This document shows positions 35,126 through 45,528 of a stretch of 64,000 bases of DNA, piece after piece. Below the pieces are notes generated by a model. It was not told the DNA's origin. It was given only the letters and a program-made list of their open reading frames with translations, and searched no databases. The stretch's first letter is position 1. Each line of letters starts with the position of its first letter. The translations under genes and the position numbers were made by a program. The DNA comes from Bidens hawaiensis (Eukaryota; Streptophyta; Magnoliopsida; Asterales; Asteraceae), in contig JAIQDT010007359.1 of NCBI GenBank assembly GCA_021521415.1, positions 62,001 through 126,000 on the forward strand, given 5' to 3'.

Positions 35126-36660
35126 TTAACACGCGTGTTTTATGTAACTCCATGGGAAGTGATATTATTATTCAGTTAACAGCTTTTTAGAAGCTTCAAA
35201 AAATTTTCAAATGAAAATCGATCCAACCTTTGGAAAATGATAGGTAAATTGTTTTTGTGTGCCTAATGGGTAAAGTTACTAAGCTTAAAAGGCTCTAGAA
35301 CAGTCATTGATTTGTATGGTAGCTTTCCATGATGCGTAAAAGTTGAGGTGATATAAACTAAACTTGCTAAATTTAATGTGGATTGTCATTCGGTAGAAAT
35401 GTGCATGTCTCTAGATACATCTCTCCGAATGATAGGCAGAAAAGCAATTACCCAGTCATACACGAGCCCGTTAGTGTCTTGATCACCAAAAATATTGTAT
35501 TGTCAAGCTATTATTATTTAGTCAAAAAATAAATCTGCAAAAGAGTTATTTGAGTTTATTCTAGTCCATTAAAACTATTTTGAGAGGCTTAAAGAGTTAA
35601 ACTAGAACTACAGAGATGGGGGCACACAAGTAAGTCCTGTCATGTCTCGAATGAAAAGGCTTGTCAGTTTACTGGCACTAAGTCCAACGTTCAACCTTAA
35701 AGCCTAAAATTTGCGTTAATATAAAATCTTTTGATCAAGCACTAGGGGGTTGGAGTCAAATTGGGGTGATCTGGGGAAAGCCAAATACACTTTGAGAAGA
35801 GATAGGAGGCATCAAAGGTCCATGAGTGATGTCCATCTAAGCATTATGCCGAATTGAACTTTAATCATATCACTGATGCAATGAAAATCAAGCTAGGTAT
35901 GTTATGCCTGCTATCAACCTGTCTCTTTATGTCATAATAACGCTGAACATGAATCCTTGTGACAGCCTCTTAAACGATATGATTCCATGTTCGGATCTTT
36001 TCATAAAAAGGCGGAGATTTTACTTAAACTGAAATTTGATCCCAATCTTACAAATTTTAAGAGAATTCCTTTATACGTTGTTTGGTCTTAATTAATTTTT
36101 AACTTATGATATTTTATTTTTGTTGGTGTGTCTTACCCCGAAACTACTCTCCTCGAAATTGTTTTTACCATTTTACTTCAACAAGAGTTCAAATGTGATT
36201 TGGACTGTTTATTGTTTGAGCTGATTATTTTAAACAAAGGTTCAATATGTGGTTTGGACTGATTTTTGTTTTGGGCCATTCTGAGCCCAACTTGAGTTCT
36301 CGGTCCATCTTTTAGTTTTCGGCCTGGTTTGTTTGAAACATAAATATCTTAGATATTGTTGTTCTAATTTCATTATTCACAATAATTCAAATTCTGGTTC
36401 TCTCTCACTCAAGTCTTCTTGCCGAAAACTAAACCATCTTCACTAATCATCTATTAGTGTTCCCTTGTTTGATTCACAGGTAATGAGCTATGCCATATGA
36501 GATCTAGGTGTTGACAACGGCTCACTTGAGGTTGCCATAAACTGATTTCATGGATGGATTGATGAGTTAAAAGGAATTCATAAGAAATTAGGGGTTTTGA
36601 GTGGACATCTTAGGGTTTAATTAGGTGTTTTCGGCTATTTGTTTTATACGAGTTGCAGGT

Positions 36661-36915
36661 TTTATTGCGGTCTTGGTTGAGATCTCGGTGCATTGAAGAT
36701 GATTGCACGTTTCCCAAGGAGGAACCCAAGGGGTTCTCTGTTCCCAGTTGTCAAGGGTTCTCGGTTGACTTTCGTTTACCGTGAACACCTTGTCTTGACA
36801 GAAAACTCCCGTTCTCAGTTAAATGACCGAGAACCCCAGTTGACCGAGATTGTTCTCGGTTGTTTCCTTTGACTTTCATTGACCGAGAACTCCCTCAGTT
36901 GACCGAGATCTCGCC
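36661..36915. repeat. TTCTCGGTCAAC / GTTGACCGAGAA array before the 3' ORF
   Basis: About ten copies or near copies occur in both orientations, for example GTTCTCGGTTGAC and GTTGACCGAGA, so adjacent pairs could fold. The motif is the one arrayed in the leader at 18094-18330. The array ends about 175 bases before the ATG of the 3' ORF. Confidence 0.75.
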
Positions 36916-37090
36916 ATTTGGGCTGAATTCTCATCGTTGGGACTTATCCTATACTGGTTAAATTTGGGCCTTCAGATGAGCTCTATATGGGGCCTGGTTT
37001 AACTTATTGGACCAAATATCTTATTTTTCATTTTTAAATACTATCGAATTAATCCATATATTTATCTAACTTGATACGTTTGGTGCAGAA

Positions 37091-39657
37091 ATGGCCGATC
37101 AGAATTCGTTAAAGGTTGTTGATACACACAACATAGCTGGATACTTATATGATTTACCTCTGACTCACAAGGAATTCAAGTCTATGATTGTCGGTCTTAA
37201 GCCGTGCAGGATCTCTCACGCACTACGAGAGAATCCTGTTATATGCAAGAAGATGATCACGGATTTTTGGAACAACGCTTCAATCAACCCACGAGGACAA
37301 GATGGAGTTATATCCATAGACTCCAAAGTTCAAAAGAAGCCAGTTAGTATCACTGAGGCTATCGTGAGAGAGGTGTTGATGTTTGGCGATCAACCTGATT
37401 ACCCGATTGAGTATCCCACTGCTGATGTTACTGAGGTTCTCACCAAAATGGGTTACGAGGGCACCTATCATCCGGTAATCAAGAAGCTATTTCATCCATA
37501 CAGGAGATTCTTGATTCACACGTTCTTCACCTGCATGTCTGGTAGGAAAGGGAGCTTTGATGAGATTAGTCATGTTCAGATGTCCGATGTCACTGCTTTG
37601 ATCATGGATTGGAATTACAATTATTCCAAGTTTGTTTTCAATGAAATGATGAGCAATCTAAAAGGGAAGAAGAAGGAGATGTTCCTTATGTATCCAAGAT
37701 TCCTGCAAATGATCTTTGATTCTCACTACACCGATCTTGTCAAGTCCGTTGACACCTTGGATATGAAGTCAATGGGACCAAATACCTTTGGATTGATGAA
37801 GCAAAAAAGAAAAACATCTAAGATTGTGTACCAGGGCCTCCATGCTCTGGTTAAATTCAGATGATTTGCGGAAATAGAAGCTGAGCCAGTTATAGCTCAG
37901 GTTGCTGATGAACATGTGGCTCCAACTCAGCCACGTGTTGCGTCATTTGAAATTTCTAATGATGAAGAAGATGAAACTGAACACCATCAATCAGATACCT
38001 CTCCAAGTGCTGAGAACTTAAGTGCTTTGGAAGTTGTAAAAGCTTTGTTACAGTCAACTGCTCTGAAGCCTCCTCAGACAGTTGTTGAAATCAGTGAGGA
38101 AAATATAGCTGAAGATCCACCCGCAGACCTCGGTCCACGTAAACGAAGAAAGAAAGATCTGAGGCCTGGTATGCTGATAAGTGAACCTGAAACAACCACT
38201 ACACCAACCATAGATGCAACAATTAGACCACAACAACAAACTGCTTAACCTGAGCCACATGCTCCCGAAATACAAGCTGAACAAGATACATCTACTGCTG
38301 AGCCTTCATTTCATGATCTGTTGACTAGTGATTTTGTTAGTGAATTTGACTTTGAGACAGATATTCCAGACACCGACACTACAGATATTCCCTCCAGTTC
38401 ATCTGGTCCAGATGCTCAGGGTCAGTCGAGTTCAGGTACGTCAGACAAGATTGCCCAAATTCTGGCAATGCAAGAATCTTACCTTCAGAACAAAGGTAAA
38501 GGTGTTGTTCTTGAAGATGCTCCTGTTGACATTCATGCATTACAACGCCGAGTCTTTAAACTCGAGCAAGATTCAGTAGTTAAAGACGTTCGTATTCAAG
38601 AGTTGGAAGCAGGTAACTCTAACAAAGATGCCAAGATCAAAGAACTACAGTCCAACATGGGAGAATTAACAGCATTGTATCTTGACCTTCAACAAAAGTT
38701 GTTTCAAAAGTTTGGAAAAGAGTTTAAAGGCAATGATGATGTGGTCTCTAAACTGCAAAACATTAGTCAAGGCGGCAGCTCTGCTACTCGCCCTGTTGAC
38801 AACAATATGATTCGTAATCACTGCAACAGTACATGGATGCCCCCTTCATCACCAAAGGAAAATCGAACAGAATTCAGCAGAAAATACTTGAAAAGGGGAA
38901 GAAGAAATTGCTGGTGATGCAGAACTCAAATCAGAACATTGAATCATCAGATCATCCAGACAGGTTTGTCATTACTTTTCAAAAGGGGTTCTCGGATAAA
39001 TATGGTGACCGATCAGGAGTTCTATCATTGGGTTTTGATGCAGACAAGAATATGTGGTGGGTAAAGAGGAAGTCAGGAACAACTGAGTATTACAAGAAAA
39101 TGAAAGACTTTGGCTCCTGGACCAAAGTGGACCTTAGTGACCTGATTAACTCTCCTTTCACCAACCCGACGAATGACAAACGTGGTATAGACTTCTGGAA
39201 CTTTCTGAGAAGGGAAGTTGACAGAGGCTTCCCAAATATCAAGACTGCTGAATCTTTTCTGAAGAAGGCAAAGGGAGTCCAAGATCCAAAGACCGGGAAA
39301 ACAATGGTAAATGTTATGTGGTCTTCCACGGACAAGGCCACTCATATTCCTTTGCCGGACGCGATTCCAGATGGCACATTGGACAACATGAGATTTTGGA
39401 TGCATGATAGTGTCACTGCTACAGTTGTCATCAAGCTGGCGAAAGGAAATGTTCAGTACAGATTTGTTAATCCAAGAGACTTATTAAAGTTAGGAGAAAG
39501 GGACATCAAGACGCTCAGTACTTTCCAGATAATTGTTGATCCGATTTTTGAAATGGCTGCTAAAGAATTCACCGGTATGGTAGCTTCTATTATCATATGC
39601 AAGTTTTGGGCAGGTGCATTGAAAGATGCTGACATTGACTACATGGAGCATGATTAA
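37091..39657 (+). pseudogene. Sirevirus extra 3' ORF (env-like position), about 855 codons
   Basis: The frame starts ATGGCCGATCAG and stays in one register to about 38830, interrupted only by TGA (37862) and TAA (38246). A minus-one shift near 38815-38835 then leads to the last part, ending at 39657, 14 bases before the purine tract. Parts: an N-terminal globular domain of about 255 residues with RRFLIHTFFTC, WNYNYSKFVFNEMM and MYPRFLQMI; an acidic Ser/Thr/Pro-rich middle with a basic RKRRKKDLRP patch; a coiled coil (38545-38710, LQRRVFKLEQD, IQELEAGNS, IKELQSNMGELTAL); and a C-terminal domain rich in Trp and Lys. I see no signal peptide and no convincing membrane span. It resembles the ORF often annotated downstream of copia pol in Asteraceae genomes; its role is unknown and 'env-like' describes only position. 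Confidence 0.75.
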
Positions 39658-39673
39658 AAGACAAAGCCACAAA

Positions 39674-39686
39674 CCAAGGGGGATAT
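39674..39686 (+). other. Sirevirus terminal polypurine tract
   Basis: CCAAGGGGGATAT immediately precedes the right LTR and primes plus-strand synthesis. Confidence 0.85.
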
Positions 39687-40069
39687 TGTTGGGCCTAGTT
39701 TATATGGTTTGTACTTAGTCTAAGTTGTTTTGTGTTTCACTTGTACTTGGGCTTGGGCTAACATGTAAGCCGAGAACTCCTTAGAGTTCTCGGCGGGCTT
39801 TTGGATGCGTATGGGCTTAGGTGTTTTGGGTTTCCTATATATAGTAGATGTCTTGTATAGGTAACCGGTTATTCGTTCACTCATTATTCAGTATTGTGTA
39901 TTGTAAGTGCTTAAGCACCCGACGTATCTTAATATACGTGTGGTTTGAAGCAATCCCGTGTTACTATCTTGTGTTTACTCGTGTTCTTGAATCATCAAGT
40001 ATCGGTATTCCGCATCTATACTTGTTATATTGATATCATAATTGTAGTGATCCAGATTCGGGACTTACA
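39687..40069 (+). repeat. Right LTR of the Sirevirus
   Basis: It aligns with 17481-17864 with about a dozen substitutions and a one-base gap. The hairpin (39769-39794) and TATA box (39835-39843) are conserved. It is followed by the TSD CAAGT. Confidence 0.92.
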
Positions 40070-40344
40070 CAAGTGTTTTATTAGGTAAGTAAAAATATTT
40101 AACTTTGGCGGCTAAATCATGACGACTAAGAGAGAAAATTAATACGACTAAAAGAAAAAAAATGTGAGCCGACTAAATATTTAATTTTGCAGTTAAAGTA
40201 TTTAATATAGTGGCTAAATGAAAATGACTAAGAGAGAAAAACAAGAAAGCTGACTAATTATTTAATTTGTTTGGTAAATATTTTAAATTTTGGCGGCTAA
40301 AAGAGAAAAAAAACGGCTAATAAAGCATACAATCTGATATGAGT

Positions 40345-41110
40345 AAACGACAACGTTAACAAACATATTTTTTTTAAAAACTGAGGATCTTATGTGATAA
40401 GAAAGTAAAAAGTTTGATAGGGTGGATACGGTTTTACAAGATGGAGTGAAGATGGTTGTATAGTTTTATAAAAATGGTTGGTGAAAAAATTAAATTTGGA
40501 TAGGTAAATGTATTTATTTCTGATGGCTAAAACATATCGAGTAGGAGAAAAAAATTGATGGCTAGTCGAAACCGGCTAAATAATTAATTGAGTAGGTAAA
40601 AATATTTAATTTGGGGGCTAAATTTACATCGGCTAAGTGAAGCCGGCTAAATTTTTAAAAACGAGTTGGTAAGGTTGGTAAAATATTCAATATGGCGGCT
40701 AAAAATAGACAGCTAAATGAAAAAAAGAAGGCGGTTAAGTGAAGCCTTAGCCTACAAGCCGAGTTGGAGCCGGCTAAAAAGGAATATTTGGAGCCGACTA
40801 AGTAAATATACATGTATCCCGAAGCCGGCTAAGAGTCAAAGATGCCGGCTAAATAACCATAGATGTAGACTAAGTTTAGCCGCCTTGGACACGTGTCGAA
40901 TTTTTATTGGATAAAGGTGCGACCCGTTTACTTTTTATAAAATTTTGTGTCCATAAAGTGGCAGCTAAGGCTTAGCCGTCTTAGCCGATTTCGGTGACGT
41001 GTCAGTTGTTTATTGGTCAAAAAATCAATGATTTGAGAGGTGTAGACTAAAATAGAAATGTCCATTTTAGTAAAATTTTGGTCAAACATGTCTATTTTGG
41101 TAAATTTCCC
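40345..41110 (-). repeat. Right inverted arm of the Mutator-like element
   Basis: The reverse complement of this arm matches 16491-17258, including the same TTAGCCG-type heptamers in mirrored order. Between 40075 and 40345 lie further CGGCTAA-containing stretches and AAGTTAGTTA-like sequence, the inner part of the element. Confidence 0.75.
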
Positions 41111-42284
41111 GTGAGTTAATTGTTTTGAATTTGGGAATCGTTATTGGGATAGTACACAATACTCTGCACTATAATGACTAGTTGCATGCCTTTGAAGGCC
41201 TCACCACCAATCAAAGTTTTGTTTCTAAGTAATTATATTATGCATAAAATTTTCTGAATTTTAATTTATATAACTTCTAACGTTATTATAACTAAATAAA
41301 TCTGAGTTTTAAATATGAACATGATTCTTGAAGGTTAAGCAGTATAGGGATACTAACATAATATGCTTACAAACCCGTCACTCGTTTAACGTTTTGCTCT
41401 TGAGTTAGTAATATTTATTTGATTTCTCGTGTTGAAAAAATATTTGCTATTTGTTTCAAACCAACACTATGTACTTATATATTAATTTACTTGTGCTAAC
41501 AATACCATGGTGTTAAACCGCATTTACGAACTAACAAGTTATATCTAAATGTTCCGTTTGTAAATTTTGGAATTTACCATTGCTCTTTAGTAAACTAACT
41601 AAATCATAATACATATTATCTAAGAATAAGTAAATACATATTTATTTATATACTCAGTGTTATATGTCGGTACAAGCGTATTGCCTACAAGAACTAACTA
41701 GTGGATTTGAAGTCCATATGCACATATCATATACTTCACACAATTACTGAGTAACACGTATATCACATTCATATATGTATATTCACGTATTTCGCTCTAA
41801 GAGCCGATGCGACTTTTATCGTGTGTCTAATTTAACATATCACCATATGTTATACTATGAAGTAATACTTAAATACAATAAATAATAATACCACTTGGTA
41901 TCGTGCAAGTCCAGATGAGTGGTCAAAACTAGTGGCGGTCTTGTTTATTTACTTGTTCGCAAATCTTTAATTTTGTACACAAAATGACCACCACAATATA
42001 CTCGATCTTAATTATTAATAGTAATCAAAAGTTTGTTTAGCTCAAAATCTTGGAACCTTATAAAATTATTTTATTAATCCGCGTATTAAACAATAAATAT
42101 TGTATTGACGTCTCGTACGCCGTATGTGTTCGTTTATGGTTTAGTAAGTAGTTATTTAAATTTCTTTGACTTATTAAAATATTCCTTGTGATTATTTTCT
42201 ATTAGAAAACTTTTTTTGCCCTCGAAAGCCCATACAAGTTGATGTGTTAGAAAAAAAATAGGCCCTATAATTAGGGTTGTTAAA
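41111..42284 (-). other. Remaining part of the minus-oriented solo LTR
   Basis: No gene or motif is recognised. The sequence belongs to the solo LTR that begins at 13629 and ends at the TSD CTTGG at 42285. Confidence 0.6.
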
Positions 42285-43585
42285 CTTGGGTTAGTATTTT
42301 AGTCATAATGGTTTGTTATAATCTAATTCGTTGTAAAAAAATAGAAGTTCGTTTAAAGCCAAACTTGTTTTAACGGGGACCATTTTTGTAAATTAGGATT
42401 TTAGTAATATTAAAACAAAACCCAAACCTAATTATCCTAAACCCATCGATGTCCAGCCTCCCTCCCTCTTTCACGATTCCAAGTGCACCACAAACCAAAA
42501 TCCTTCAATTCGATCTTAATTCATGCAACTGGTGGTGTCTTTGATTGATTCTCATCATTCCTAATATTAATTGGTAAGTTTTATATATCAATTTTATGGT
42601 TTGATTAGTTATTGTGAAACCCTAGACGTTCAATATCTGTAACTTTGATGATTTTAATGTTAATTGATGAATTAGAACCTTAGGGATGACATAAACATGT
42701 TAGGATTTGAGTTTTGATGACAACAGTTTGCTGACAGATTTATTCTCGTTTATTTATTGTTTGTAACTTGATGTTAAACGATTATTATTTATCGATTCTT
42801 GATTCTAGGATATAATATTCTGAGTCTAGTTTCCAGAAAAATAAATTTTGTAATTTTAGTACAAGTTTTGAATAGTTTTTATGATTTTACTAAAACCCGT
42901 GTCAAATCTGATTCGGGGATTCAAATTCTGGTCTGTCTTCCCGACATCATTACTTGAGATTAACATAGCCAAATAAGTTGGTTTCACTTCTGGAACTTAG
43001 AAATTTGAGTCTAAAAGACAACCCAATTGGCCTTGCATAATTTGGATTAATGAGTTAAGAGAACCATGAAACAAATTTTTGTTGCGCAATCTGCTGAACT
43101 GTTTGTACCTATCTGCAATGATTGAATTATTGTGTGTTTTGTATTCATGAGAAAATAAAATAAAAAAATTTTGAGAAACCAAATTCTTAAATTCTACTGT
43201 GGTAAATTTTGTATAATTTATCTTTAAGTTTTACTTAGTGGATAAAATCTTTTTGTGCATGCCATAATCTGTCTCTTGAACTGAATGATCAGAAGTTGAG
43301 TAGTATGATGAATATTTGGTTTACTTGCCATGATATGATGTGTGGATACATGTTAAGACTTTTTGGTATAGTTGACATCACTTATTATCACCAAAGAGTC
43401 ATCGTGTCAAGTTTTTGTTTGTGTGTGAGCCCATACTTGTGTTTTAGAGTCATGTGTTGTTGAACACATTCTCATAACTTAGACACTTGTACTAGGTAAC
43501 GATTAGCGAGTCAAGTGCATCCTTTTGGTTTTGAGAAAAGTCTATTACACGCGACACCAGGTGAGTTCATGCATTTTCCCTACTT

Positions 43586-43754
43586 GTTTTCTGGATTGAA
43601 AACACAAAACACTTCTCATAGTTTTCTGGATTGAAAACACAACTATTTTCGTATACCTATTTTCTGTATTGAAAACACACAATTTTCCTATACTTGTTTT
43701 CGGGGAGAAAACATGGATATACTTACATACTGGTTTTCTGGAGGAAAACGCAGC
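43586..43754. repeat. Hairpin minisatellite, five units (right LARD LTR)
   Basis: It corresponds to 7731-7940 with one unit fewer. The GTTTTC/GAAAAC arms are mostly kept while loops vary, including GTTTTCGGGGAGAAAAC in both LTRs. Confidence 0.8.
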
Positions 43755-44879
43755 GACTTGTTTTGGATTTATGTAGTTTCTTATATATCACAAGTTTATA
43801 ATAGATGCCCTTGTATCACTTAAAGTCCTTACGTTACCTTGAACCGATAGGATGGGTTTGCGGGGTTATATGGAGTAGTACTACTGGGTTTGACAAACCC
43901 CACCCGGGCTAGTCGCACTAGCACGGCTGTGATGTCATAAAACGGGTGTTATATTTACCTAACTTTTATACTCCAGTGTTGGTGATAGACCTGGTAAGAA
44001 GGCATACATACAGTCAGTTTCGGTTCAAACGTCTAGTAGCTTGCAAATGGGTTAGCTACCCTGGTATATTTGAAAAGTGCTAATTCTACTTACACATATA
44101 CTACTTATGTAACGTATACTACATGTACTATATATACCACTTTTTACTACAACTTTTGAACTCACCAACCTCGTGTTGACCTTTGAGTATTTATACTTGC
44201 CAAGGTTGCTAGATGTGCTAAGGAGCGGGTTGCATTGCATATGTCAGGAATCACAGTTGTTGCATGAACTTTTATTTCACATTGTTTACATTTGATGGGT
44301 CGTGCATGTTTGAGCATGTGGTTTATTATTTTAAACCATTTACATTACACTTCGGCAAAACTTTAAAATGTACGGTTTGGTTTTTTGTTTTCTCATGTTT
44401 GAATGAGACCTAAATAATATTTTGAATATTTGAATTGAATGTTTGGTATAACAAATGTGCTAGATCCTGATATGTCACACGCCTCGTGGTTAAACTCCGT
44501 TAGTCGATATTTGAGGGTGTGACAAAAGTGGTCAACCTCCACCACAATTGGATCTAGTCGGTCAACTCGAGCCAATTTTGACTTTAAAAAGTTAAAACAC
44601 AATTCGTATTTCTATAACAATAAAGAACGAGTATCATTTCTTAATAAATTGTTTTCAAATTTTAGATAATTTAGTATTTAAAGATGTCTTTTTTATATAT
44701 ATTAATATTCAAGCATTTTGTTATAATTATTAGTAGATTTATGATAATTGACATACATATAAGTTCCTTCAAACTAGTTTCTCTATAATTTACCATGTCC
44801 GAGTATTCCTCGAGTACTCGCAGCGCCCCATACGACCACCTTGGGAGCGCCTAGCGACATTTGCAACCATGATTACGGA

Positions 44880-45287
44880 CACATCTACTCTGACGAATTC
44901 GCAACCAATAAACAACAAAACATAAAAGTGTCATTTCCCCTCGAATCAAACGGTGTCGAGTTACTCCTGCGATGTACGATCGTACTATGAGGATGATGAT
45001 GAGATATCAACCAACCATAAAAGAAGCAAACACATAATTCATATAGCAATCAACAACTAATCGAGCAATATCACAACCACTCAAATAATGGAATTGTGTT
45101 TCTATATAATATTGTATTAATATTAGTTTAATAGGCATAATTCCCCCAAAAATAGAGAAAAGGGGGTCGTGATTACTCATCTTTAAAATAAGGTAGATGG
45201 CATCGAGAAGACGGTAACGGTTACAGTGAAGGTAAGTTAGTTAGTTCCCCGAGAAGTCTCGACGATAAGTCATGATTATAAAAGTAC
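44880..45287. other. Right flank of the MITE, nothing recognised
   Basis: A/T-rich sequence with no coding motif. A GGGGGTCGTGATTACTCATC segment near 45163 weakly recalls the 'aaactcacc' landmark of minus-oriented LTRs, so it may be decayed LTR continuing the sequence at 5083-5663. Confidence 0.4.
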
Positions 45288-45521
45288 TGTAACAACTCGG
45301 ATTTTAAATTAATATTTTATTAAACACCCGACCCATTTCGGTATTCGGAAAATTTTATTTCGATTATCAAGTTACGTAACTATTATTATATTATTATTTA
45401 ACTAATTATATAAAACATATATATAACTTTTAAATTCTGGCAATTTTAACCCAAACATGAACTTTTACCCCATTTTGTTTCCCTCTTCATAATCCAAGGA
45501 CTAAATTGCAATATCTGTTTA
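45288..45521 (+). repeat. Left LTR fragment of the chromovirus remnant
   Basis: It aligns with 52367-52600 with few changes, then the copies diverge abruptly at 45522. A deletion or recombination has removed the rest of the left LTR, and no primer site is found after it. Confidence 0.75.
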
Positions 45522-45528
45522 TTTCGAT

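Larger units (their letters stand above)
34712..37090 (+). other. Long noncoding spacer between Sirevirus pol and the 3' ORF
   Basis: No coding motif is seen. It contains a tandem duplication (34840-35125), a TTCTCGG-type motif array in both orientations (36661-36915, with outliers near 36295) and a candidate splice acceptor, TTTGGTGCAG, at 37080-37089 directly before the ATG at 37091. Confidence 0.65.
17481..40069 (+). mobile_element. Sirevirus-type Ty1/copia retrotransposon, TSD CAAGT
   Basis: LTRs of 384 and 383 bp, a primer site, gag, protease, integrase, RT and RNase H in copia order, then a long extra 3' ORF and a polypurine tract. TSD CAAGT lies at 17476-17480 and 40070-40074. Without the inserted Athila element it would be about 12.6 kb, large for copia and in keeping with Sireviruses. 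About a dozen substitutions separate the LTRs (my count by eye). All coding regions carry lesions. Confidence 0.88.
16491..41110. mobile_element. Mutator-like non-autonomous element with long inverted arms
   Basis: Once the copia insertion is removed, about 2 kb remains, almost all of it two inverted arms of roughly 770 bases. Ends read GGGAAAATTACCAAAA and the complement of GGGAAATTTACCAAAA. The flanks ATGAGTTAC and GTGAGTTAA share a TGAGTTA core, fitting a 9-bp Mutator TSD with two changes. GGG-starting TIRs and long arms are typical of plant MULEs. No transposase is encoded. A foldback element with a 7-bp TSD is the alternative. Confidence 0.65.
13629..42284 (-). mobile_element. Solo LTR (minus), TSD CTTGG, split by a Mutator-like element
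   Basis: It starts TGTCACACCC and ends TTGTTAAA, read as a mutated TGTTACA, with CTTGG at 13624-13628 and 42285-42289. The left LARD LTR crosses this site uninterrupted near 6435. LTR sequence is 13629-16490 and 41111-42284, about 4 kb in total. Landmarks (GTTGGTGAGTTC near 13940, CGAAACTCACC near 14385) match the minus-oriented LTRs at 2581 and 53604. No coding region is credible inside it; the GC-richer stretch 15890-16300 may be the R/leader part. Confidence 0.75.
5789..44524 (+). mobile_element. Non-autonomous Ty3/gypsy-like element (LARD type)
   Basis: LTRs of about 2.9 kb flank a 1.87-kb interior that has a primer site and polypurine tract but no readable gag or pol. A 5-bp TSD AAAGT lies at 5784-5788 and 44525-44529. 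The left LTR starts TGTGACTACCGAG and the right starts TATGACAACCGAG (TG mutated to TA); both end GGGTGTGACA. The right LTR is split by two insertions. Large LTRs with a noncoding interior fit the LARD class, which would borrow proteins from an autonomous relative, probably a chromovirus. Confidence 0.85.
10577..44524 (+). repeat. Right LTR of the LARD element, split by insertions
   Basis: LTR sequence occupies 10577-10857, 13252-13628 and 42290-44524. The breaks coincide exactly with the TSDs of two inserted solo LTRs (GTTAT and CTTGG), and the left LTR at 5789-8711 shows the uninterrupted order. Confidence 0.85.
5672..44871. mobile_element. hAT-like MITE, split by the nested elements
   Basis: The 12-bp terminal inverted repeats CATGGTTGCAAA (5672-5683) and TTTGCAACCATG (44860-44871) are perfect, and both are flanked by the 8-bp direct repeat ATTACGGA (5664-5671; 44872-44879). 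An 8-bp TSD with short CA-starting TIRs is the signature of the hAT superfamily. Removing the inserted gypsy element leaves about 455 bp with no coding capacity, so it is a non-autonomous MITE. It is the outermost and therefore oldest layer of the nest. Confidence 0.8.

Noticed and set aside
37091..37864. A host single-copy gene between transposons
   Set aside because: The frame lies inside the copia between RNase H and the polypurine tract, continues to 39657 and belongs to the element.
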